Below, one piece after another: positions 44,529 through 52,176 of a stretch of DNA of 64,000 nt. The notes under the pieces are model-generated. The model was not told the origin of the DNA, did not search any database, and saw nothing but the letters and a program-made list of their open reading frames with translations. The translations under genes and the position numbers were made by a program. The first letter of the stretch is position 1; each line of letters starts with the position of its first letter. The DNA is from Halomonas sp. LR3S48 (lineage in GTDB: Bacteria; Pseudomonadota; Gammaproteobacteria; Pseudomonadales; Halomonadaceae): contig NZ_CP107009.1 in NCBI RefSeq assembly GCF_025725665.1, positions 2,976,001 to 3,040,000 on the forward strand, given 5' to 3'.

Positions 44529-45772
44529 TGGCTCGCCTCCAGGATATTGGCCCGTTCCACCATGGCATCAAAGAGCACCTGAGCCCCCAGAGCGCAGTGT
44601 TCCGGGGAGGCATACTCCGCCTCGTTATGGCTGATCCCGTCGCGGCAGGGAATGAAGATCATCGCAGTCGGCGCGACCCGGGCCACATAGACGGCGTCGT
44701 GGCCGGCGCCGCTCATCATGCGCCGGTAAGGAACGCCGCGGGCCTTGGCGGCTCTCTCCACGGCATCGATGCAGCCGCTATCGAAGCTCACCACCGGCGA
44801 GGCCCAGATGCGTTTGCTGTGCGCCGTGATGCCAAAGGTCTCGCCGGCAGCGGCCAGCTCACGCTCGAAGTGCGCTTCAAGGGCGTCCAGCTCAGCCTCG
44901 TCGACATGGCGAAGATCGACGGAGAGAGTCACTTCGCCGGGCACCACGTTCCGCGATGCCGCGTCGATTTCCAGGGTACCGAAGGTGACCTTGGTGTCGC
45001 CGCTGGGATCCGCCAGGGCATGGTCCTGCAGGCGATCGATCAGGCGCGCCGCGGCGGCCAGAGCGTCGCGGCGGTAGCGCATCGGGGTGGGGCCGGCATG
45101 CGAGGACTGCCCGCGCAGAGTGACGTCGAACCAGCGCATGCCCTGCACGCCGGTCACCACGCCAACCGCTTCGTGGCTTTCCTCCAGTACCGGTCCCTGC
45201 TCGATATGCAGCTCGAGGAAGCCCGCCAGACGAGGCTCGCCCACCGCCATCTCGCCAGCGAAACCGGTGGCCGCGAGCGCCTCGCCCAGGGTCACGCCAT
45301 CACGGTCGCGGCGCGCCAGGGTCGACTCGACGCTGAACGCCCCGGCATAGGTACCGGAGGCGACCATGGCCGGGGCAAAGCGGCTGCCCTCTTCATTGGT
45401 CCATACCACCAGTTCCAGCGGCCGCTCGGTGACGATGCCGTGATCGTCGAGGGTGCGGAACGCCTCGAGGCCGGCCAACACGCCGAGCACACCGTCGAAG
45501 CGCCCGCCCTTGGGCTGGGTATCCAGATGGCTGCCAACGCCGATCGGATCGAGATCATCGCGCTTGCCGGCGCGGCGCAGGAACATATTGCCGACCCGAT
45601 CCACGCGCAGCGTACAGCCCAGCGCCTGACACCATTCGATCAACAGGCGACGCCCAGCGGCGTCCTCCTCGGTCAATGCCAAGCGGTGACTACCGTCGTT
45701 GGGGCTGGGGCCGATCTCGGCCATGGCCATCAAGCTCGACCAGAGCCGCTGGCCGTCGATGGAAACCGTCAT
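44525..45772 (-). CDS. M20-family N-carbamoyl-amino-acid hydrolase / beta-ureidopropionase-like
   Basis: Zn- or Mn-dependent amidohydrolase of the M20 carbamoylase branch (AmaB/PydC type), which splits ureido acids into amino acid, CO2 and ammonia. Metal and catalytic residues are visible: H82 and D84 in GSHLDTQ, D93, E127-E128 in WTNEEGSRF, H189 in LELHIEQGP and H382 in GISHNEAEY. The dimerisation-domain motif SSHAGPTPMRYRRDA is present. GGRFDGVLGVLAGLE favours the beta-ureidopropionase/carbamoylase side over allantoate amidohydrolase. 415 aa. First gene of a pair with the aldehyde dehydrogenase (4-base overlap) and divergent from the aminotransferase. No pyrimidine- or hydantoin-degradation genes are nearby. 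Confidence 0.88.
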   Translation of the reverse strand: MTVSIDGQRLWSSLMAMAEIGPSPNDGSHRLALTEEDAAGRRLLIEWCQALGCTLRVDRVGNMFLRRAGKRDDLDPIGVGSHLDTQPKGGRFDGVLGVLAGLEAFRTLDDHGIVTERPLELVVWTNEEGSRFAPAMVASGTYAGAFSVESTLARRDRDGVTLGEALAATGFAGEMAVGEPRLAGFLELHIEQGPVLEESHEAVGVVTGVQGMRWFDVTLRGQSSHAGPTPMRYRRDALAAAARLIDRLQDHALADPSGDTKVTFGTLEIDAASRNVVPGEVTLSVDLRHVDEAELDALEAHFERELAAAGETFGITAHSKRIWASPVVSFDSGCIDAVERAAKARGVPYRRMMSGAGHDAVYVARVAPTAMIFIPCRDGISHNEAEYASPEHCALGAQVLFDAMVERANILEASQ

Positions 45773-45827
45773 GGGTGCCTCCCTTGTGATTGTCCCCTGC
45801 CACCCTAGGCGGGAAGGTCACAGCGGC

Positions 45828-45851
45828 GATATACCCCAATCAGGATATACC
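45828..45851. repeat. direct repeat GATATACC in the hydrolase-aminotransferase gap
   Basis: Two exact 8-base copies (45828-45835 and 45844-45851) start 16 bases apart, in the 148-base divergent region. Possible tandem sites for a regulator such as the neighbouring LuxR-type protein. Confidence 0.4.
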
Positions 45852-45876
45852 GGCGGCACCCTCGCCCTGATTAGGC

Positions 45877-45891
45877 TGACCCTGTCGGTCA
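45877..45891. promoter_or_regulatory. short inverted repeat before the aminotransferase gene
   Basis: TGACC and GGTCA arms around CTGTC, 30 bases before the ATG. Short, so it could be chance. Confidence 0.25.
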
Positions 45892-45920
45892 CCACGAGAC
45901 ACCGAGAGAGGAGCCAGCTC

Positions 45921-47345
45921 ATGACAACGACAACGACCTCCACGCGCCCCGCCAAATCGATGCGGCGCTATGACCCCCAGTCGCTGTGGCAGAAGGACAG
46001 GGACCACTTCATCCACCCCTTCACCGACTTCAGCCTGTTCCACGACAAGGGCTGCGACCTGATCACCGACAGCGATGGAATCTACGTGGAGGACATCCAC
46101 GGCAACCGCTTCATCGACGGCATCGCCGGCCTGTGGTGCGTCAACGTGGGCCACGGCCGCGCCGAGATCGGCCAGGCCATGGCCGAGCAGGCCACCCGCA
46201 TGGCCTACTTCTCCACCTTCAACAATCTCTCCAACGCCCCGGCGGCGGAGCTCGCCGCCAAGCTCGCCGAGCTGGCCCCGGCAAACCTCAACCATGTGTT
46301 CTACAGCTGCGGCGGCTCGGCGGCCAACGACGCCACCATTCGCTTGGTGCACTACTATTTCAACCGCCTGGGCAAGCCGAGCAAGAAGCGCATCCTGTCG
46401 CGCAACAATGCCTACCACGGCACCACCTATCTGGCCGCCACCCTGACCGGCATCGAGAGCAACAACTGGGGCTTCGACACCCTGGATCACTTGGTCTCGC
46501 ACCTGAGCGAAGCCAACCTCTATCGCCGGCCCAAGGGCATGAGCGAAGCAGAGTACTGCGATCACCTGGTGACCGAACTCGAGGAGACCATCGAGCGCAT
46601 CGGCGCCGAGAACATCGCCGCCTTCATTGCCGAGCCGATCATGGGCGCTGGCGGCGTGCTGATGGCGCCTCGAGGCTACCACGCCCGCATGCAGGCGGTG
46701 TGCCGCGCCCACGAGATCCTCTATATCGCCGACGAGGTGGTCACCGGCTTCGGCCGCCTGGGTCACTTCTTCGCCTCCGAGGCGGTGTTCGATACCCAGC
46801 CGGACATCATCAACTGCGCCAAGGGGCTGTCATCGGGCTATGCCCCGCTGGGTGCCACCCTGATTTCCGACGCGATCTACGAGGTGCTGGGCACGCCCCA
46901 GCGCAAGGGCGGCGTACTGAGCACCGGCTTCACCTATTCAGGCCATCCGGTAAGCTGTGCCGCAGCGCTCAAGAACATCGAGATCATGGAGCGCGAGGGT
47001 ATCTGCGCCAACGTGCGTGAGGTAGGCCCCTACCTGGAGCGGCAGCTCAAGACGCTCTCGCATCATGAAACCGTCGGCGACGTGAGGGGCAGCCACTTCA
47101 TGCTGGCCATCGAGAACGTCGCCGACAAGGCCACCAAGGAGCTGCTGCCGGTAGAGACACGGGTCGGCGACCGGGTCGCCGCCGAGGCCCAGAAGCGCGG
47201 CCTGATCATTCGCCCGGTGGGCCACCTCAACATCATCTCGCCGCCGCTGATCTGGGATCGTGACGCGGTGGATCGTGTAGTGGCGATCCTCGACGAGGCC
47301 TACACCGCGACCACGACATCGCTACGCAAGGACGGTTACCTGTAA
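45921..47345 (+). CDS. class III omega-aminotransferase (putrescine/diamine type)
   Basis: PLP enzyme that moves a terminal amino group to pyruvate or another keto acid, giving an aldehyde. 474 aa from the ATG at 45921 (GAGAGGAG seven bases before); the open frame from 45699 crosses the divergent promoter and is not real. PLP lysine is K301 (NCAKGLSSGY), and D271-E272 (IADEVVTGFGR) contact the ring; GLWCVNVGHGR and SCGGSAANDATIRL are typical of SpuC/omega-transaminases. Next to nhaC-like and aguA. The probable substrate is putrescine or N-carbamoylputrescine; the sequence does not fix which. Confidence 0.92.
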   Translation: MTTTTTSTRPAKSMRRYDPQSLWQKDRDHFIHPFTDFSLFHDKGCDLITDSDGIYVEDIHGNRFIDGIAGLWCVNVGHGRAEIGQAMAEQATRMAYFSTFNNLSNAPAAELAAKLAELAPANLNHVFYSCGGSAANDATIRLVHYYFNRLGKPSKKRILSRNNAYHGTTYLAATLTGIESNNWGFDTLDHLVSHLSEANLYRRPKGMSEAEYCDHLVTELEETIERIGAENIAAFIAEPIMGAGGVLMAPRGYHARMQAVCRAHEILYIADEVVTGFGRLGHFFASEAVFDTQPDIINCAKGLSSGYAPLGATLISDAIYEVLGTPQRKGGVLSTGFTYSGHPVSCAAALKNIEIMEREGICANVREVGPYLERQLKTLSHHETVGDVRGSHFMLAIENVADKATKELLPVETRVGDRVAAEAQKRGLIIRPVGHLNIISPPLIWDRDAVDRVVAILDEAYTATTTSLRKDGYL

Positions 47346-47431
47346 CCCGCCGGCAGCCGCCGCATGCATGGCCCGGCATTTCCCGTCGGGTCCAGCCATC
47401 GTGCTATGTACAACAACAAAGGTGAACGACC

Positions 47432-48901
47432 ATGTCACACTCTCCTTCGGGCCCGACGGCCCACCCCCAAAGCTTCGGCAGTGCCACCAAGGGCGGCCTG
47501 CTGTTTCTCGGTGTCGTGCTGATTGCCAGCCTCGGCGGCTTCGCACTGTTCGACGGCGACGACTATGGCATCTACAGTCTGCTGCCCACCGCAGTGGTGC
47601 TGGGCATGGCCATCCTCACGCGACGCACCATCGAGTCGCTGCTCGCCGGTGCCCTGGTCGGCCTGCTGATGGTCGACCCCACCAGCGTGGTCTCCCAGGG
47701 CTCCGACATCCTGCTAGGGGTGCTGGGCAACGATACCGTCACCTGGATCATCCTGGTCTGCGGCCTGTTCGGCAGCCTGATCGCCCTGCTGGTCAAGACC
47801 GGCGGCGTGCTGACCTTTGGGGATGCCGTCACCAAGCATATCCATAGCCGCCGCCAGAGCCTGCTGGCCACCTGGCTGCTGGGCCTGGTGATCTTCGTCG
47901 ACGACTATCTCAACGCCCTGGCGATCAGCGCGTCGATGAAGAAGATCACTGATCGCTTCAATATTTCGCGCGAGAAGCTCGCCTACGTGGTGGACTCCAC
48001 CGCCGCGCCGATCTGCATCCTGGTGCCCTTCTCCACCTGGGCGGTGTTCTTCGCCGGCCTGTTGGAGGAGAACGACATTGCCGGCAACGGCATGAACCTC
48101 TACATCGAGGCGATTCCCTTCATGTTCTACGCCTGGGTGGCTGCCGCCCTGGTCCCCCTGGTGGCCCTCGGCTGGATCCCCAATCTCGGTCCCATGAAGG
48201 CCGCCGAGGCCCGCGCCGCCGCCGGCCAGCCGATTCCGAGCGGGGTCGACGACAGCGCCCTGGAAGTGGCGGACGACGGACGCAAGCGGCCGCACCTGCT
48301 CAACTTCCTGCTGCCCATCGTCACGCTGATTTTCTTCACCTGGTACTACGATATCGACATCCTGCGCGGCGTGATCGTGGCGCTCGCCGTGACCCTGGTA
48401 CTGATCGCCAGCCAACGGCTGCTGAGCTTCCACGACACCTTCGACACCGCACTCGAAGGCTTCAAGTCGATGATCATGCCCCTGGGCACCCTGGTGGCCG
48501 GTTTCGCCCTCAAGGAGGTCAACGACGCCCTGGGGCTCACCGATTATGTGATAAGTACCGTGCAGCCGCTGATGACACCGGGAATGCTACCGACGGTGGT
48601 TTTCATCACCATGGCCTTCCTGGCGTTCGCCACCGCCTCCTTCTGGGGTCTGTTCGCCGTGGCCATGCCCATCGTGCTGCCGCTGGCGGCCAGCCTCGAT
48701 GCCCACATGCCGCTGGTGGTCGGCGCCCTGATCTCGGCCAGCGCCTTCGGCAGTCACGCCTGCTTCTACGGCGACTCCACGGTGCTCTCCGCACAAGGGG
48801 CCGGCTGCACGCCCATGGCTCACGCGCTGACCCAGCTTCCCTATGTACTGATCGCCGCTGCTATTGCCGCCGCAATCTTCTTGATCGCAGGCCACCTGTG
48901 A
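47432..48901 (+). CDS. NhaC-family membrane transporter
   Basis: Polytopic protein of 489 aa, about eleven to twelve hydrophobic helices. Family motifs: FVDDYLNALAISASM, STAAPICILVPFSTW and the late GSHACFYGDSTVLSA. The annotated family role is Na+/H+ antiport, but NhaC-like proteins include organic-substrate antiporters. It is nine bases upstream of agmatine deiminase and downstream of the aminotransferase, so uptake of agmatine or exchange of a polyamine product is a reasonable inference. No experimental ligand can be read from sequence. Confidence 0.88.
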   Translation: MSHSPSGPTAHPQSFGSATKGGLLFLGVVLIASLGGFALFDGDDYGIYSLLPTAVVLGMAILTRRTIESLLAGALVGLLMVDPTSVVSQGSDILLGVLGNDTVTWIILVCGLFGSLIALLVKTGGVLTFGDAVTKHIHSRRQSLLATWLLGLVIFVDDYLNALAISASMKKITDRFNISREKLAYVVDSTAAPICILVPFSTWAVFFAGLLEENDIAGNGMNLYIEAIPFMFYAWVAAALVPLVALGWIPNLGPMKAAEARAAAGQPIPSGVDDSALEVADDGRKRPHLLNFLLPIVTLIFFTWYYDIDILRGVIVALAVTLVLIASQRLLSFHDTFDTALEGFKSMIMPLGTLVAGFALKEVNDALGLTDYVISTVQPLMTPGMLPTVVFITMAFLAFATASFWGLFAVAMPIVLPLAASLDAHMPLVVGALISASAFGSHACFYGDSTVLSAQGAGCTPMAHALTQLPYVLIAAAIAAAIFLIAGHL

Positions 48902-48910
48902 GAAATCATC

Positions 48911-50035
48911 ATGAACCAGCCACTCATTGACTCTCCCGCTGTTGGATCCTCCCCCCGGGTCCACGGATTCGCCATGCCGGCGGAGTTCGCCCCCCACGAC
49001 GCCTGCTGGATGCTGTGGCCCCAGCGGCCCGACACCTGGCGCTATGGCGCCAAGCCGGCCCAGCAGGCCTTCGTCGAGGTGGCTACCGCCATCGCCGAGA
49101 GCGAGACGGTCTACGTCGGGGTCAACGATGATCAGTACGAGAATGCCCGCCACCAGTTGCCGCCGCAGGTGAGGGTGGTGGAGATTTCTAGTAATGATGC
49201 CTGGATGCGTGACGTGGGGCCCACCTTCCTGACTCACCCGGACGGTCGTCTGGCCATGGTGGACTGGGAGTTCAACGCCTGGGGCGGCCTCAAGGGAGGG
49301 CTCTACTTCCCTTGGGACAAGGACAAGCGCATCCGCACCAAGATCGCCGAGATGCTCGGCATCGAGCGCTTCAAGGCGCCAGTGGTGCTGGAGGGCGGCG
49401 CCATCCACGTCGACGGCGAAGGCACGCTGCTGACCACGGAAGAGTGTTTGCTCAACCCCAACCGCAACCCGGGCCTGAGTCGCGCCGAGATGGAGCAGGT
49501 ACTGCAGGACACCCTGGGCATCGAGAAGGTCATCTGGCTGCCGCGGGGCTGCCACCTGGACGAGACCGATGGCCACGTCGACAATCTGTGCTGCTTCGTC
49601 GCCCCCGGCGAGGTGGTGCTGACCTGGTGCGATGACGAGGACGACCCCCAGCACGCCATCAGCCGGGAGGCGCTGGCCGTGCTGGAGTCCGCCACCGATG
49701 CCCGAGGCCGCAGACTACACGTGCACAAGCTGCCCCAGCCGGGTCCGCTTTTCATCGAGGAGGACGAGGCCAGCGGCCTGGACCGTCTCAACAGTTCCCA
49801 TCCGCGTCGCCCCGGGGATCGCATGGCGGGCTCCTACGTCAATTTCTATATCGGCAATTCGGTGGTGGTCATGCCGCTACTGGACCCGGTCCACGACGGG
49901 CAGGCCCGCGATATTCTCCAGGGACTGTTTCCCGACAGGCGTGTGATCGGCGTGCCGGCCCGGGAGATCCTGCTCGGCGGTGGCAACATCCATTGCATCA
50001 CCCAGCAGCAGCCCCGCGCTATCTCGCTGCGGTGA
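48911..50035 (+). CDS. aguA: agmatine deiminase
   Basis: Hydrolyses agmatine to N-carbamoylputrescine and ammonia. Member of the guanidino-modifying (pentein) fold, 374 aa. Catalytic and binding residues: SSNDAWMRDVGPT, LEGGAIHVDGEGT, DETDGHVDN, and the nucleophile C362 in GGGNIHCITQQ. The usual partner aguB (N-carbamoylputrescine amidase, nitrilase fold) is not adjacent and I do not see it anywhere in the window. Co-transcribed with the NhaC-like transporter (9-base gap). Confidence 0.96.
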   Translation: MNQPLIDSPAVGSSPRVHGFAMPAEFAPHDACWMLWPQRPDTWRYGAKPAQQAFVEVATAIAESETVYVGVNDDQYENARHQLPPQVRVVEISSNDAWMRDVGPTFLTHPDGRLAMVDWEFNAWGGLKGGLYFPWDKDKRIRTKIAEMLGIERFKAPVVLEGGAIHVDGEGTLLTTEECLLNPNRNPGLSRAEMEQVLQDTLGIEKVIWLPRGCHLDETDGHVDNLCCFVAPGEVVLTWCDDEDDPQHAISREALAVLESATDARGRRLHVHKLPQPGPLFIEEDEASGLDRLNSSHPRRPGDRMAGSYVNFYIGNSVVVMPLLDPVHDGQARDILQGLFPDRRVIGVPAREILLGGGNIHCITQQQPRAISLR

Positions 50036-50162
50036 GTCATCGGCTTGTCGACCTTCGGTCCTTGGGGCATGCTAGGGGAAGGTCCGCTCTCACAAGAGGC
50101 CGAACGCAGGAATCCGAAGGGCAAGCGTAAAGCATGAAACGTGACCCCAAGGAGAGTACAGG

Positions 50163-50600
50163 ATGTTTGCAAGAGTCTTGATCGGCCTGACCCTCGTGGC
50201 TGGCGCCCTGCCGTTGAGCGTGCTTGCCCAGGAGGACGGCACGACGGACGAGCAGTTGGTCGGTGAGGTCGTCGTGGAAGAGAGCGAGCCGGTTTCCCGC
50301 GAACAGGCTCAAGACAACCTCGACGCGGCCATCGAGCAGAACCCTGAGGCCGCGGTCTTTGGTCTGGAGACCGCCCGCGAGGCGGTGACCCAGGGCGGGG
50401 TCGATGGCCAAGCGGTCAGCGAGACGGCCAGCGACGGTCGCGCTAGTGGAAATCTGGGCGCGGCGCCGGGCCATAGCAGTGAAAGCGCTGCAGGCGCCTC
50501 TGGAAGCGGCGTGGGCAACGCCGAAGCTGCAGGTAATGGTGGAGCCGCTGGCACCGGCGGCAATGGTGGTGGAGCCGGAGGGGCCGGCGGCCGCAACTGA
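50163..50600 (+). CDS. exported glycine-rich protein of unknown function
   Basis: 145 residues that I do not recognise. A Sec signal peptide (MFARVLIGLTLVAGALPLSVLA) is cleaved before QEDG. A short acidic region follows (EEDG-like, to about residue 75, containing EQAQDNLDAAIEQNPEA). The last 60 residues are Gly, Ala, Ser and Asn only in long runs, without cysteine or aromatic residues. AAGGAG lies eight bases before the ATG and a long perfect hairpin follows the gene. It lies between aguA and puuC in the polyamine island; nothing ties it to that pathway. Confidence 0.75.
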   Translation: MFARVLIGLTLVAGALPLSVLAQEDGTTDEQLVGEVVVEESEPVSREQAQDNLDAAIEQNPEAAVFGLETAREAVTQGGVDGQAVSETASDGRASGNLGAAPGHSSESAAGASGSGVGNAEAAGNGGAAGTGGNGGGAGGAGGRN

Positions 50601-50626
50601 GCCCGTCACCCGCGCTTGACGCCCTA

Positions 50627-50659
50627 CGACAAGGCCGGCCCATGGGGCCGGCCTTGTCG
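50627..50659. terminator. perfect 15-bp hairpin between convergent genes
   Basis: Arms CGACAAGGCCGGCCC (50627-50641) and GGGCCGGCCTTGTCG (50645-50659) enclose a three-base loop. It lies 27 bases after the glycine-rich gene and 18 before the puuC stop. The T-run is poor on both strands, but position and stability suggest a bidirectional terminator. Confidence 0.65.
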
Positions 50660-50676
50660 TGTTACCGGTACGCCTG

Positions 50677-52176
50677 TCAGGCGAGCGAGATCCACACACT
50701 CTTGAGCTCGGAGTACTCCTCCAGGCTGTGATGCGACTTGTCGCGGCCGTTGCCCGACTGCTTGACCCCGCCGAAGGGCATGGTCTGGTCACCGCCGGCC
50801 CAGTTGTTGACGAATACCTGGCCCGACTGCAGCCGCCGCGTCACGCGCATGATGCGATCGATGTCCTGACTCCACAGCCCCGCGGCAAGCCCGTAGGGCG
50901 TGTCGTTGGCCATGGCCACGGCCTCTTCCTCGCTGTCGAAGCCGAACACCGCCAGTACCGGGCCGAAGATCTCCTCGCGGCCGATGGCCATTGCCGGAGT
51001 TACGCCGTCGAAGATGGTCGGCGGGATGAACAGCCCCGGCCCCTCCAGTGCCTGGCCGCCACTGCGCAGCCGCGCACCCTCTTCCACGCCCTGGCGAATA
51101 TAGTCGAGGATACGCCGATGCTGTGTCTCGTCGACGATGGCGCCCATGAAGCTCTGCGGATCCAGCGGATCACCGGGCTGCATGTTCTCCGCCGCCTTCA
51201 AGACGCGCTCCACGAACTCCTCGCGAATCGCGTTCTCCACCAGCAGCCGCGAGCCGGCGATGCACACCTCGCCCTGGTTGTGGAAGATCGCGGCGGCGGC
51301 GTGGCTCGCCACCTGGTCAAGGTTCTTGCAGTCGGCGAAGACGATATTGGGCGACTTGCCGCCGCACTCCAGGTAGACCCGCTTGAGGTTGGACTGCCCG
51401 GCGTACTGCATGAGCTGCTTGCCCACCGCGGTGGAGCCGGTGAAGGCCAGGCAGTCGACCTGCATGGAGAGGGCCAGGGCCTTGCCCACGGTGTGACCGA
51501 AGCCGGGCAGCACCTGGAACACGCCCTTGGGCAGGCCGGCTTCCTTGGCCAGCTGCGCCAGTCGCAGCGCCGAGAGCGGCGACTTCTCCGAGGGCTTGAG
51601 GATCACGCTGTTGCCGGCGGCCAGCGCCGGGGCGATCTTCCACGCGGTCATCATCAGCGGGAAATTCCATGGCACGATGGCCGCCACCACGCCGATGGGT
51701 TCGCGCAACACCAGCGCTAGGGAGTCCTCGCCGGTGGGCGCCACCTCGCCGTAGAGCTTGTCGATGCACTCGGCCTGGTAGCGAATGCAGGCGATGGCGC
51801 CGGCCATGTCGCCCAGCGAGCTGGAAACCGGCTTGCCCATGTCGAGGGTGTCGATCAGCGCCAGCTCGTGCTTGTGCGCCTCCATCAGGTCCGCCAGGCG
51901 CAACAGCACCCGCTTGCGCTTGCCAGGCGCCAGGCGAGACCACTCGCCGCCGGCAAAGGCTTCTCGCGCCGCCGCCACGGCGCGCTCGGCGTCCGGCTCG
52001 TCACAGCTTGCCACCTGAGCCAGGATCGCGCCGGTGGCCGGATTGCGCGATTCGAAGGTATCACCGCTGTAGGCGTCGACGAAGGCGTCGTCGATGAAGG
52101 CTCGGCTCTCCAGGGACAGGTCCTCAGCCAGGGCCTGCCAGTCGTCACGGGTACGGGGGGATGGCGAACGGCTCAC
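50677..52176 (-). CDS. puuC: gamma-glutamyl-gamma-aminobutyraldehyde dehydrogenase, copy 2
   Basis: Third step of the Puu pathway: oxidises gamma-glutamyl-4-aminobutanal to gamma-glutamyl-GABA. 499 aa with N171, E270 and C305 in the same motifs as copy 1. Coupled to puuD: the puuD stop overlaps the GTG start by four bases (GTGA). The central third is nearly identical in DNA to copy 1 (43023-44528), which points to recent duplication or gene conversion. Pairing with puuD makes the Puu assignment firmer here than for copy 1. Confidence 0.93.
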   Translation of the reverse strand: MSRSPSPRTRDDWQALAEDLSLESRAFIDDAFVDAYSGDTFESRNPATGAILAQVASCDEPDAERAVAAAREAFAGGEWSRLAPGKRKRVLLRLADLMEAHKHELALIDTLDMGKPVSSSLGDMAGAIACIRYQAECIDKLYGEVAPTGEDSLALVLREPIGVVAAIVPWNFPLMMTAWKIAPALAAGNSVILKPSEKSPLSALRLAQLAKEAGLPKGVFQVLPGFGHTVGKALALSMQVDCLAFTGSTAVGKQLMQYAGQSNLKRVYLECGGKSPNIVFADCKNLDQVASHAAAAIFHNQGEVCIAGSRLLVENAIREEFVERVLKAAENMQPGDPLDPQSFMGAIVDETQHRRILDYIRQGVEEGARLRSGGQALEGPGLFIPPTIFDGVTPAMAIGREEIFGPVLAVFGFDSEEEAVAMANDTPYGLAAGLWSQDIDRIMRVTRRLQSGQVFVNNWAGGDQTMPFGGVKQSGNGRDKSHHSLEEYSELKSVWISLA

